Shown here in pieces: positions 34,682-46,261 of a stretch of 64,000 nt of DNA. The DNA is from Albifimbria verrucaria (Eukaryota > Ascomycota > Sordariomycetes > Hypocreales > Stachybotryaceae). The position numbers and the translations under genes were made by a program. The DNA is taken from assembly GCA_020081605.1 (NCBI GenBank), contig JAHREC010000018.1, positions 1,860,001 through 1,924,000 on the forward strand. Reading direction: 5' to 3'. Below the pieces are notes generated by a model. The model saw only the letters and a list, made by a program, of their open reading frames with translations. It was not told the origin of the DNA and did no database searches. Every line of letters begins with the position of its first letter. Positions within the stretch are counted from its first letter, which is position 1.

Positions 34682-37318
34682 ATGTTGGGTCACAACTCAA
34701 ACTCCGTCCTGGTCGCGACGGCCATGCTCCTATCCGGAGTCGTCGGACAGTTCACAAACTGGAAGGATAAGCAGGTGAACACAACAATATGCTACTGGAA
34801 ACAACCAAGAGGTATCATTAGCTGTGCTTTCATACCTTCCGTCCTCTTACTGATCGTTTGGCATAGCTGCATTGGTTCAAGACACGGTCTATCTTGACGG
34901 AGGTGACATCTGGTGGAGTCCTGGGTTTGACACTGGGGATTATGGCGACCCAATAAGTCCTGGTGTGTTGTATTGTGACTCCAGAGCATTCGACGCCGCT
35001 GCTAACAGCTTGTAGGTAATCCGTCAGGACAAATCTTGACATACAACTTCAGTCGGCCTTTTTCCCGGGCACTAATACAACAGAGATATTACTGAGGGAC
35101 AAAATCACAAAAGCTGTTGGCTCAGGAGATGCGAACAGTTTCGGGCCAAACTTCGTGGACGGTGCTCTGCTATCCAATGACATCCAGTTTTACCTCTACG
35201 GCGGAGTCCTTCTAAACGTAGGCGCTCAGTATAAACTGCCAGATGCAAACGATGTGTTAAACTATCGGGTCTTTGAGCAAGCGTCTGACGGCGAGCAAAG
35301 AAGGATGGGTCGTACGACAGCATAGACCTTCCGGAGAATATTACACGGTACATTGCATATGGCGCTTCTGCGAGCGCACCTTCGGAGAACAAAGCGTGGT
35401 ATTTCTCTGGTCTTAACTCACCCACCCATGGACCTATCTACACGAATGCGTTCAACGACTCAACCAAAGCCGTCGATGTATCAAATCAATTAATCACTGT
35501 AGATATGCAAGACCCAATTCGACCCGCCTGGACCAACACCACGATCGGAAAAACAAAGGGTCGGTCCAACGCAGAACTTGTCTGGGTCCCTATCGGCGAG
35601 GAGGGTATTCTTGTTGTTCTTGGTGGAGTGGTGTATCCCGAATGGGCTGGGGATAACGGTGTCTCGAGAGACCAAGAAGCAAGCGTATGTTCTTCTCGTT
35701 TCATGCATCATTGCATGGATACTAATGAATCGCAGGAGAAAGACAGTCCAGAGTTCATGCAGACCATCGATATTTACGATGTGAAAGGCGGTAAATGGTA
35801 CAGGCAAAAGACCTCAGGTGGCCCTGATATCGGTACAAGGTCAAGAGGATGCGCCGTTGTTGCATCTGCGCCCGACCATTCTAGCTTCAACATTTACTAT
35901 TACGGCGGCTTCGACGGCATACACACGGCGACGTCTTTCCACGACGATGTCTGGGTTCTTTCATTGCCCACATTCACCTGGACACGACTGAACCAAGGTC
36001 AAGCGTCTCACTCACGAGCCGGTCACAAATGTTTTATGCCATATCCTGATCAAATGATGGTCTTTGGAGGTTACCGAGCCTCGTCAGGCAACCGCTTTCC
36101 CTGTCTCGAAGAACCAGTTGTTATATTCAACTTGACGAGCGGGCAATGGATGGACTCGTACGACCCTACCAACCATGGCACCTACAGTGTTCCGGAAACG
36201 GTGCAAGCGGCCATTGGCACAAAGACGGAGCCTGCAGATGGATGGAGCACCACTGCGCTAGGTGATATTTTCAAGAAGGAGTACGACTATGGTAAGATCA
36301 AAACTTACTACCCTTACGCTCTTGAAAGCTCTCCGTCGCCTCGCCCAGAGATCACTCCTAAAGAGGACGAAAGTAAAGGCAAATCCGGTCTGCCTTCTTG
36401 GCTTGCCCCGGTTCTTGGAGTCGTTCTGGGTCTCGTACTTGTTACCGTGGTTGTCGTTGGATTCTGTCTGTGGAGGCGCCGCAAGATCTTGAAGAACCGT
36501 ACCAGCGTAACTGGCACCGAAGACACGGCCGGTATGAGAATCGTGGCTTGGGTACGTGGTCAGCAAAGACATCCGATGGATGGCGCCAAGGCACAAACAG
36601 TGACCACAGCCGAGGAGATACCCGCAAGCCATGAGATCAGCAGCCAGCCACGCTCTATGGCAGCGAGCCCGGTTCCCCCACTGTCTACTCAGGCTACTCG
36701 CGATATGAAATGGATGACACACAGGTAATGGAGCTAGATGGTAAGTTTTGCTGGACCTAGAACCCTGTGTTGAACTACCCTGGCTAATGATTTTGTGCAG
36801 ATACGTCGCCACCAGCCGAACTGCATAGCACTGGGTTTACTCGTATGGGTGTGAACCGCAGACTTTCGAATAACGCTACCCCTGCCCGGTCGCAATCTCT
36901 GTCAAAGCCCTCTTCAGTTTCAGGCGACAACGACTTCAACGACGCGGTCTCCCAAACCTCTGGACCAATTTCAGGTCATCTGGACCACAATTCAAATTTC
37001 GTGGACTCGCCTACACTGGCAAATGAATCACAAGAGCCTGCCGAGATGAATGCTCGCGTCACCTCTGACGTATCGATGATCACAAACCGTGCGTCGCATC
37101 TGAGAAATCTTTCAGATGCCACCGTCAGCTCGGAGGGTACACAAGCAGAGCCTCGAGCCGCCCCAGAAAGAATGAGCCAGCCAGGAGTACAATCAATCCC
37201 AGAACTTGGTGAGGAGCAGGATAAACGCCCCAGTGATCCAGCAAGAATGGACTCGGGTGTTCTCCCTGAATTTGAGGCACCAGTCTCCCCCAACCGCCGA
37301 CGAAGCCAACAGGGATGA
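34682..37318 (+). CDS. Kelch-type beta-propeller membrane protein
   Basis: Predicted single-pass surface protein with an extracellular kelch propeller. The start at 34682 gives a signal peptide (ATAMLLSGVVGQ). Kelch-like blades include VYLDGGDIWW, IQFYLYGGVLL, AELVWVPIGEEGILVVLGG, CAVVASAPDHSSFNIYYYGG, and DQMMVFGGYRA. After SGLPSW, the helix LAPVLGVVLGLVLVTVVVVG spans the membrane and is followed by WRRRK and a long Ser/Pro-rich cytosolic tail. Introns are 34812-34866, 34963-35015, 35685-35735 and 36741-36800. Missing bases interrupt the frame at TTTTT 35059-35063, AAA 35297-35299 and near 36648-36650. A second stop, 37386-37388 in another frame, would give the alternative tail PTADEANRDDYL, so the last 10-30 residues are uncertain. 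The ligand is unknown. Confidence 0.8.
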
Positions 37319-37718
37319 CTATCTGACTGCTCGACCCCTCGTGAGTCCAATCACGAAACCCATGCATCCCGGGGTGAAGATCCGTTAGGACGGAAATAAG
37401 GAATTACACGTGCATGGTATTAGCATACGGCGTTAGGGATGATACAATAATTCTTGTTTTTTTGAGCGGTGGAGGAGATATCTCATTGCAAGGCCGACCA
37501 CGCAACCGGTCCTGGTTTATACATGTTGATGATCTAATGTTCTGATGTGTAAACAGAACTTTTAGGTTACCCCCTTCATATTCCTGTTAGATGATTCCAT
37601 AAATACATGACGCCCTGAGTCGGCCGAGCCTCACAACTAACAAATGGTCCCAATAAAACTCGTGTATCTTAGTGCCCAGGCTTCTTGAGCAATATCACGT
37701 AGCAGGGCGATTGCACGC
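37319..37718. other. Convergent 3' region
   Basis: AT-rich spacer between the kelch gene (+) and HGH1 (-), presumably carrying both polyadenylation regions. Confidence 0.6.
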
Positions 37719-38979
37719 CTATACTTCCACAAGCTGGTTCTCCTCATCCTCTTCAATTTCTTGGATACTCCTCTCGCCCTCTCCCTCTCCCTCTCCCTCC
37801 TCGTCCCGCATCAACACTTGCACGAGGCGCTCACAGGCTTCCTGAACGCCTTCATCGTTGACGCGCAAATGCGTCTCACGGATGATGGGATACACTTTGA
37901 CCTCACGCATCAAGTCACGGCCCTCCCTGGTAGTTGTCAGGAGTGTCAAAGTCTCAACATGAGTTTGAACGATGGTGCTGTCCGACTCGCGCTGCTTGTC
38001 GGGGGTAGCAGTTGCAGATCAGGCAGCATAGCAAGAGCATCATCAGCATCGTATTCTTCGCCGCCAATGATCGGAAGCAGGATGTATGGCAAGATATCGA
38101 TGTCAGCATCGTCGAGGAATTTAGGGTGCGACTGCACCTCGAACGCGACGTTCTTTATCGTGCTGGCGACACCCTTGCGGCGAATGTGCGACTTGTGCTC
38201 GGTAAAGACCTTGAGCTTGGTTATGGGGATGACGCCGTCATATTCTTGCGGCTCAACGAAGAATTTACGAATCTCAGCGTGCTTCGCCAGGTCAGCAAAG
38301 ACGTAGGCAAGATAGTCGAAGTCGGCCTTTTTGTTGTATGTGCCGTCCTGACCCTTGACGAACAGGTCCATTAACTGGTTGAGGATGGTTTCATCCGAGC
38401 CCAGTTCCGAAGGTGCGGGTTGCTTCCTCTTCAGCATGTTCTCGAAACCCTCCCACTTGGCAAGGTTGGCCAAGAGCATGGCCATCAAGTTGGCATTGGG
38501 CTCTTCGGGGTTCTGGAATGAAGCGCATCAGCGTCGGGTTCAAATAGAGAGATGAGACAAAGAATGGTCACTCACAACTAAACGAGAGAAGATGTATTCG
38601 AGGAACTTGTCATCGGTTGCCAAAAGCTCAAGCACCTCGCGGTCGCCTGACAGATTCACCAAGATGGTGAGAGCAAATTCTGATATTGACTAACAAGGAC
38701 GTGAGTAGACGAGTAACAGGACATATGGCGATCACCTTGTTACGACGTACCGGATGGTCTCGAACCAACAACTTGAGATTCTTTATGGGCTGGAGGTTTT
38801 CGGTTTTGAATACTGCTGGTTCAGAAGTCGAGTAAGGCACCAAGCTGACAATAGCAACCTGGCGAATCTGAGGGTTGGGGCTGGCAATGAAGCCCACGAG
38901 CTAGACATGACTCTTAGCTTCCACTGGTTTCCGTGTCGCAAAGGGTCTCACGGCTTACCTCTTCAAGCTCAGTCGGCAT
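37719..38979 (-). CDS. HGH1: HGH1, eEF2-folding co-factor (armadillo-like)
   Basis: Homolog of yeast Hgh1, which assists TRiC/CCT in folding translation elongation factor eEF2. Exon 1 encodes only MPTELEE. The next begins LVGFIASPNPQIRQVA, followed by the helical repeats LTILVNLSGDREVLELL and NLMAMLLANLAKWEGFENML, then FLDDADIDILPYILLPIIGG (DUF383/DUF384 region), and LRVNDEGVQEACERLVQVLM near the end. The tail is acidic, with a GEGEGEGE stretch from a CCCTCT-like repeat at 37766-37800. At least three introns are short. One missing base in the GGGGG at 38001-38005 (+ strand) breaks DLQLLPP from DKQRESDSTIV. Length is about 360 residues, as expected. The gene is divergent from bystin, with 790 bases between the start codons. 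Confidence 0.91.
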
Positions 38980-39769
38980 GGTGAGGTATAGATATTTGGT
39001 GTAGATGTACTAAACTGTTCTGTATAAGCGCCGTATGGGCAACACCGTTACAAAGTTATGCGACTGGTAAGAAAAGCTGTTGTTGATGAGTGTGAGCGAG
39101 GATATATGGAGGGGCAGTTGAGCTGATAGTGGGGGTTTTTCAGTTATCAAAGCCCAAGCCAGTGTAAAAAAAGTTGGATGAAAACTTCTTAGGCTGACCT
39201 CAACTGGACCCACTGGCTGCTTGCCTATGCACGTCATTTCATTCCCCGAAGGTCAGAGCCGTGTGCGCATGTTGTTTGACTAAGACGGCACCAATCTTGC
39301 ATCTTCGATGCAGTTCTTTACTTGAATGCAATAACTGCTCTTTTGTCACTTGTTATCCTCGTCAGGTAAGGGTTCTTGTTCGTGCGATTTTAGGTCAAGT
39401 TCTTGTAAGTCGTGTGCCATCGAGTATTATGACCGACCCCATGTTTCCTTACCCCGTCTGCTTCATAGCCGAGCCCGTGTTGCTCATTTGTAGGCTCTCT
39501 TCATAACTTCTGAATCAACATGGACTTCATAACTTCTACTGTATACACATCTCAAATCCGCTTTCTCAGCTCTCATTCCTCTCAATATCTTTCTGGACCC
39601 TTGAAGGCGGTGAGCCAGCAGCAACGGCGCTAATCCATATCAAGAAAGAGGGTGGCAGATTTGATAAGACACAAAATTTTGAAATTCTACCCACATATCC
39701 ATCCTCAGAGCAGACGCCGCTTCGCCTTATTGCTCGCCGAACCGTCTCACCACTCCATATCCGCCCAAC
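38980..39769. promoter_or_regulatory. Bidirectional promoter, HGH1 / bystin
   Basis: Shared upstream region of two growth-linked translation genes. It contains AAAATTTT at 39673-39680, about 90 bases before the bystin start, matching the core of the yeast RRPE ribosome-biogenesis element. GATGAG at 39085-39090, about 106 bases before the HGH1 start, matches the PAC core. Either could occur by chance; their joint presence next to ribosome-biogenesis genes is suggestive. Confidence 0.5.
39673..39680. promoter_or_regulatory. RRPE-like element AAAATTTT
   Basis: Palindromic AAAATTTT in the HGH1/bystin intergenic region. The match to the yeast rRNA-processing element core is by sequence only. Confidence 0.4.
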
Positions 39770-41277
39770 ATGCCCAAAGCGACGACTCCCACCGCTGGCC
39801 GCCAGACGCGCCGTCACAATCCCTTGGAGGATGACATCGTCGCCACTGGACTTCTACGAACCAAGCCCGGCAAGCGCAAGTCCAAGGACGCCGAGGACAG
39901 CGAGGAGCACTTCATCGACTCCAAGGCTTCGAGGAATATTCTGCGCATTGGTCGCGAGCTCGCCGAGGAAGACAATGTCGATAAGCCGGTGCAGAAGCCT
40001 ACAGTCGATTCCTTCGGATACGGTAGCCGATTCGACGACGATGTAGCGGTCGAGGCCAAGACCTACGACGATGACGAGGCGTGGGGTGACGACGATGAAA
40101 TTGTGGAAGAGATTGAGGTCGACCCCGAAGACCTGGAAACTTACAAGAAGTTTATGCCCGATGATGAAGATGATCTTTTGAAGCATGGTTGGGATCGTCA
40201 GCCTTCGGGAGAGGAAGAGGGAGAGTCAGTCAACTTGGCTGATCTGATCCTGAAGAAGATTGCCGCCCACGAGGCTGGCGGATCCCGCGCGGACGAGCTT
40301 CAGGCTCCTGACGAGGACTACGAGCTTCCTCCCAAAGTCGTGGAAGTCTACACAAAGTAAATACACCCAGCAACCATATTTGAGGAACCACACTAACAGT
40401 TTGTCAGGGTTGGACAGATTCTCCACCGCTACAAGTCGGGTCCTCTGCCGAAGCCGTTCAAGATCCTTCCCACTATCCCCACTGGGAGGATATCCTCGAG
40501 GTGACGAACCCGGCTGAGTGGTCACCAAATGCATGCTACCAAGCGACACGAATTTTCGTTTCTGCCAAGCCTGGTGTTGTCCAGCGCTTCCTGGAAATGG
40601 TCATTCTCGACAAGGTCCGCGAGGACATCTACGAGCACAAGAAGCTCAACGTCCATCTGTTCAATTCCCTCAAGAAGGCCCTCTACAAGCCCTCCGCTTT
40701 CTTCAAGGGCTTCCTGTTCCCTCTGATTGGTAGCGGCACCTGCACCCTCCGCGAAGCTCACATCATTTCGGCCGTCCTCGCGCGAATCTCGATTCCCGTC
40801 CTGCACTCCGCCGCAGCGCTCAAGGGTCTGTGCGACATTGCGGCCCAAGAGGCATCTCAGGGTACTGAGGGTGGTGGTGCAACCAACATCTTCATCAAGA
40901 CTCTGCTGGAGAAGAAGTATGCCCTGCCATACCAGGTCATCGATGCCTTGGTCTTCCACTTCCTTCGATTCCGAAGCGTCGACCCGGCATCTGTCCGTGA
41001 CGGAGACGCCATGGCAGGCATCAGTGGAGAGGGCGACGCCAAGACCAAGCTACCAGTTATCTGGCACCAGAGTCTCTTGGCCTTTTCTGAGAGATACAAG
41101 GGCGATATCACAGAGGATCAACGAGAGGCTCTACTGGATCTTCTGCTTACTCACGGCCACTCGGCCATTGGTCCCGAGGTTCGACGACAGCTCCTAGCAG
41201 GCCGTGGCCGTGGCGTTCCTCTCGAGCCACAAGAGGGACTCTTCGACGGAGACGACACCATGGTTGTGGATTCGTGA
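39770..41277 (+). CDS. ENP1: Bystin / Enp1, 40S ribosome biogenesis factor
   Basis: Nucleolar protein required for processing and export of pre-40S particles. The N-terminal third is basic then acidic, as in the family: RQTRRHNPLEDDI, GKRKSKDAEDSEEHFID, then a DDDEAWGDDDEIVEEIEVDP tract. The bystin domain starts at VGQILHRYKSGPLPKPFKI and contains EWSPNACYQATRIFVSAK, NVHLFNSLKKALYKPSAFFKG, SGTCTLREAHIISAVLARIS, KKYALPYQVIDALVFHFLRF, and LPVIWHQSLLAFSERYKGDI. One intron (40357-40407) splits the gene in frame. One missing base in CCCC at 40477-40480 breaks PTIP from HWEDILEVTNP, a conserved block. Length of about 485 residues fits the family. The start at 39770 gives MPKATTPTAGRQ. Confidence 0.96.
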
Positions 41278-41850
41278 TGCGAGCCAGGCCAGCCGAAAGA
41301 CATTAGACTAAAATGTTAGCGGGTGCATACTGGGTACCAGGATATTGGCGTTTGTGGAGTTTGGGGTGACGAGATACGACCTGCTTTGGGGTTTATGCAT
41401 AATTCGAGTCGGAAACGTGCTACTGCTGTCTCTTGAGTGTCAGTCCATGCATCGATACCAGAAGTAGCTTATATAGAAGTGTTCGACAATGACAATATTT
41501 GAATCAAGTTAAGAGTACCTACTTAGGTAGGTAGTTACTGGTGATTTTGCAGTTACAACCGTCGTGTTTTAGCAGGTAAGGGCGGGCATGGCTCACCTTG
41601 ATCTCACTTGCCGTTCAACACTAGATATACAACCATTCTCAAAACACCATGTGTATAACAATAGTTGCCCAAACATCTAGCCTATTGTATCCCTACTGGA
41701 ATAATTCTCTCTTTAAAACACATGCCAGGCAATGCTGCAGACATGTCGCATGTAGCATCCTTTACCACCGTCCTGTAACACTATTCTTCTCCTTTCAACT
41801 TATTCGCTGGTGGCATTCCGTTCTTCTCTGTCTGCATTTGGATCCTCTCG
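41278..41850. other. Intergenic, no supported gene
   Basis: 3' flank of bystin and upstream DNA of the next gene. It includes GTACCTACTTAGGTAGGTAG at about 41515-41534, one of the window's recurring TAGGTACCTA-like motifs. Confidence 0.6.
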
Positions 41851-43681
41851 ATGAGGTCGCCGCCTACGTTGTCGGCTGCTCTATCTCAGCCGTCTCAAGA
41901 CGCATCTGCTAATGATGTCAAGTACGCAACCCTGCGTTCTCCTGATCCATTGTTGAACTCGACTATCTTGCGCATCAGCTCACACTTTGTTCCAGTTACT
42001 TCAACTTCTCACTCCAAACTTTCAGCACACCCGCACCCTTTTTGGCCTCCTCACTTAGCGACTGCCAGAACGTCCTCGAGGATGTCCAAACTCCACGGCC
42101 ACTTGCCAACGATTTCATCACCACAGACGGCATATCGCCACCTTCGGATCTGACGCCGCGCGCATACGACACCAAAAGCCCTTCATTCGGCGTCGATCCG
42201 CCCCGTCCTCCCAGAGAAGGGTTCGAGTAGGTATGGTTCCCTGAAGGGTACTGGGCAGAACGGCATCTGATGCGCTCGATAACGCGCAAGAGCACCTCCA
42301 GCAGTCGCTTCTGGAAATGGCGGTCTCGATCAACAAAGTCAACCAGCGAGACTGAACCACCAGAGGCTTCTCATGGCTCCCGCCGTCTCTCCTTGTCGCT
42401 CCTGCCGCTCCAGCAACAACATCGAAGCGTATGCTCTGAACAATATACGCAGCAGGGAATGAGTCCCTATGTCTCGGAATCGGCTCATGTGCTATCCCTG
42501 CAGCATCCACCCGTTGACAGCCGGGTAGCCTGCCTGAGTGAGAGGCTCTCGCCGACTGCATCCTCCAGCCCTGACAGCATTCGTGAGGGCCCTTGTGAGC
42601 CCAGTCCTCAAGGCTCTGTTGTACGGATATCAGTGCAATCCACCTCTCCTATTTCAACGTCGCGTGAATCTGCGAGGCGATTCTACATAAAGGCCAAGAG
42701 AGAAATTGAGTCCAGGATCAGGATGAAGACCCACAAAGAGGTGATGAATGCTTATACATCATAGATTCAGATGTGTGAGCTAATACGGCATGCTAGGAGC
42801 ACGCCTATGAGACGATACCCGAAGATGATGATGCAGTACATCTGACCATTGATGGCGCCAACAATTGTGTTTGTGCGCAGAGCATCAGTAAGCCAGGCAT
42901 ATGCTCGAAAGACGATACAGGAGGGTTCAAGATCACTCGCAAGCTTTTGGCAAAGCTCCTTGGCATCGAAAGGAGTCTGTTGACTCATTCAGCAGCGTTT
43001 CAAGTTCTATAAGGGAGATTCTCAGCGGCCATACTCCGCCCGTCACACCAATTTCAGAATCCAAACCCCTTTGTGAGTATATCATAATTCCTAACCCGGG
43101 TTCCCTATCACTGACCTATAACTGTTGACTAGCGCTCTTGAGCTCTTTGACATGCCAATATCCAGGCGGTGTCAGTAGCCTCATTCACCCCATCATACCT
43201 CTAACATTAGAATTGAAACTCATTGTGTATTTTAGGAAGCGACTCGTGTGAGTACACCCCTCTCGACGAAGCTACTGCAGACGGCAAGCCGCGTGGTTTC
43301 TTTACATGCTCGTCACCGCCGGTAGTTGATGGCTCAGAAGGCGGTTCTACTTTGCCGCCAGTTCAAGTCAACTTACAACACAATCTCCATCGTCGAAGCC
43401 TGTCCACTGAGCCGCGTGAGTGGTGGGAACACATTCCTCGCCGGCCAGTGCGGCGAGATCCAATGAGCCATACCAGGGACTTCGAGTTCAATATCCCAGA
43501 GCACCTGCCGAGCAGTCCTCTATGTCCTGCAAACCGCAAGCATTTCAGCGGTGGAACTGGGTGTTGTGTTTATCATGGACGGAGAAGAGCTCAATCAATG
43601 CTACGTGATGACCCAATGATGGGCAAAATCCCTATACATAGATCGGAGTACCTGTTATCAATCAAATTCAAGAGGCTGTAG
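41851..43681 (+). CDS. Unknown protein, possibly a pseudogene (in-frame TAG)
   Basis: I do not recognise a named family. From the start at 41851 (MRSPPTLSAALSQPSQDAS) the frame passes, with one base apparently missing in TTTTT near 42039-42043, into ASSLSDCQNVLEDVQ and PPRPPREGFE. A TAG at 42228-42230 then interrupts what would read EGFE-x-VWFPEGYWAER in one frame. A Ser-rich basic segment follows, then SARRFYIKAKREIESRIRMK. After likely introns come KESVDSFSSVSSSIREIL, EWWEHIPRRPVRRDP, and a Cys/His-bearing end (IPEHLPSSPLCPANRK, GGTGCCVYHGRR). Another probable loss is in AAA at 42949-42951. Exon borders after 42740 are approximate. The C/H pattern could bind a metal ion. The TAG may be sequence error, an unrecognised splice, or a true nonsense mutation. 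Confidence 0.5.
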
Positions 43682-44008
43682 TATAGACCATGAACCCTAG
43701 TTCACCAAGCAATGAATCAGGATGGAATTTTTATTAAAAACAATTTAGGGTGTCTTGAAATATGCATCCGCTCCGCTTATACCGAAAACAAAACTTGGCT
43801 CCGTAGAATGCACTATATTAACTTGATATTTAAAAACAATCTGGTCGTGTTCTTGTAACTTATTCTTCCTCACTATTAGTGATACCTTTAGAAGGCCATA
43901 TAGTTTGAGCTGCAAGTCTTCATAATCTCTCCTGCTGCTAAGTGATCAATATGAAAAGTGAATGTTCTTGGGATATCCATAGTATGCTCCCTCTCAATGT
44001 TGGTCATT
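43682..44008. other. Convergent AT-rich 3' region
   Basis: Strongly AT-rich spacer between two convergent genes; no coding signal. Confidence 0.65.
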
Positions 44009-46261
44009 TCAGATAAACCCGCAGCTTTTCCTAGCGCCCCTCGCCAGGATCGTACTTGGAAGCAACAGTGTATTGCACTTCAAACGACTTTTCAGTGTCC
44101 CGTCTACCAGTGCTGAGAAAAGTGGCGCTGCGTTTGAGCACTTCGCTAGGGAATCGCTGCGGACATGCGTGAAAACGAGCATGGAGAATATGACGATGCA
44201 GATAAGGGGAGGAGCATGTGGGTTCTGACAAACTTTGGCCCGATATCATCATTGTATCCGATGAGGACAACGAGGCCGATACCGATGGAAAGCAGCAGAA
44301 AGATGGTGGTTCGGATGATAGGCCAAGCCTTCCAAGACGACCGACGAGTGATGGCAGACAATATAGTCATGAACACCAGAACAAGGCCGATACAAATGTA
44401 GCCATATGTCCACTGTGCAATGAGTTAACTCTCGAATACCCACCAAGGGGTGGAGCTGGTACAATCACATCGACTTACCACAATTTGTAGGCGTTCTCCG
44501 GTCTTTTGTCAATGGATATTTGTTCATCGCCATTCAGCCAAGCATTCGTATCGTTGTTGAGTTTGTTCGCATCCTTCATCTCTTGCATCAGATCTATCTC
44601 ATAGATCGCAAACAATGAGCTATCGAGTGCCGCAATGGTAACGTTCAAGGCATGATCATATATCTCATATGCACTAATGTTGAAGTCACTATAATCTTCA
44701 GTTCGCGTAGCCTCAGCCAAAGTTGGCCAGAACTCGTCTGATATCTCGGTGATATTGGTCATGGCCGCGTCGAGCGTTATCAATGTCTCTGCCCATTTTA
44801 TGGGGTATTTCGCTGTCCAGGAGTTGACGGTTTTGTTCAATTCGCTTGCTACCTGCGCCGACGTAGCTGTAACAAAGTTATCCATATTAGAAATCCACTC
44901 GTCTTGCATCAGTCTTTCATTAATATCAAATATCTTGCTCCAGATGATGAACTGTGCAAAGCATGTTTGCCACAAAACCAACGCGAGATGGAAGGGAAAT
45001 GGAGCAACGTCCACAGTTGTTGGCGCCACGTAGGGAGGTAGAATTCCCTGATCCAATCGAAATAGAGGAGGAAGATGAAGTAGACGATGGAGGTTGCTGC
45101 CGTTACGAGGCCAATTGTCAAGCCGTCTATAGGAGGGTTAGGGCCGCCACACAACATCTAGCGCGGTGATACTTACTCCAAGCATCGGGTGCTTTGACAA
45201 TTACCACAACTTTTTCAGCCATGATGACTATACCATCACCCAATATGATGACAGTCAGGTATGCAAGACGCTTCATCAAATGCGTCCTTGTGAAGCTCAA
45301 GACAAGACAATATGTAGATAGGAGGAAAGTCAGGAGTACTTCAAGCACCACGACAACGTACCAGGCGATGAAAATCCTGCTATTGCCGTCGGTGAATCGA
45401 AACGACACTCCCAAATATACCACGGCCGCGGCCACGCAAAGACCAATTTGAAGATATAATCCGAGTCCGGCGTTTTTGAACTTTCGTACATGCCATGCTA
45501 TGGACGCATACTCGACAGCCAGAGCAAGCCGGGACACCATTAAGATGAGCGCTTGAACTTGGTCAGAACAACGGATTATGGTTAAAAGAGCAGGAGTTCT
45601 GTTACTCACACATAGTCCTCATAGTCTGTGCATTTTGTTCGATTGGATTGAAGTTTGGGGTGACGACAGCAAAACCAACTAATACGCCAAGATGGGCACC
45701 TTTTGCCATACGTTCTTTTCATCCTGTCAGTATTGCTGCTTTCATTGCCAAAGGGTCAGCTAATACTCTACTAACCAAATATGCTGTCTGTTGCGTATCG
45801 AACGTCGTAGAACGCAGTAACCAGCCATGTCACCCACAAGATCCTACGTATTTAGTTAACTTCCAAGGTGCAGGATGTTTTATAGTCGGATGGCGTACGA
45901 AAAGTAGCTGACGTGTGAAGCAAGCTGCTCCATGCTATATATCGACTGGTTCTTGGTGAAAATAGCATAGTTCGCAGCAAAGAAAAGATCGAAGAACACT
46001 TCTAGTAGATTGGGTTCATCATGCTACGACATTAGCAGATGAGTAATGCAATTGCAAGAGAAAATGGAAGAAGTCTGTAACATATGCTGGTTGACTTACT
46101 CGCTCGAGTACCGGTCTGTCGTATTCAATAACAGAGGTGTCGTTCTGGAAACGTGGTTGCTTAAGGCCATCGGTGGAATCACGGTCCTTATTCACGAGTG
46201 GGCTTTCAAGGAACTGCAGCCTTACGCGATCTTGTGGTGGAGGAGGCTCTTCTAAAATCAT
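44009..46261 (-). CDS. LtrA-family multi-pass membrane protein
   Basis: Resembles the low-temperature-requirement A family (LtrA), whose biochemical role is poorly known. The start at 46261 gives MILEEPPPPQDRVRLQF. The family motif is DEPNLLEVFFDLFFAANYAI, followed by GVLVGFAVVTPNFNP, LILMVSRLALAVEYASIAWH, LYLQIGLCVAAAVVYLGVSF, AYLTVIILGDGIVIMAEKVV, and HFPFHLALVLWQ, then a hydrophilic stretch of about 150 residues, and more TM helices (YGYICIGLVLVFMTILSA, TIFLLLSIGIGLVVLIGY). Several short introns occur between 46090 and 45130. Missing bases break the frame at 44994-44996 (restores HFPFHLALVLWQ) and 44239-44241 (restores a final helix containing LICIVIFSMLVFTHV). The stop at 44009-44011 depends on the second correction. 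Confidence 0.84.

Noticed and set aside
42042..43681. Interpreting the frame breaks of this and other genes as a block of pseudogenes or RIP
   Set aside because: The breaks are nearly all one-base run-length losses in conserved essential genes, with no excess of C-to-T changes or stop codons. That does not fit RIP or decay.
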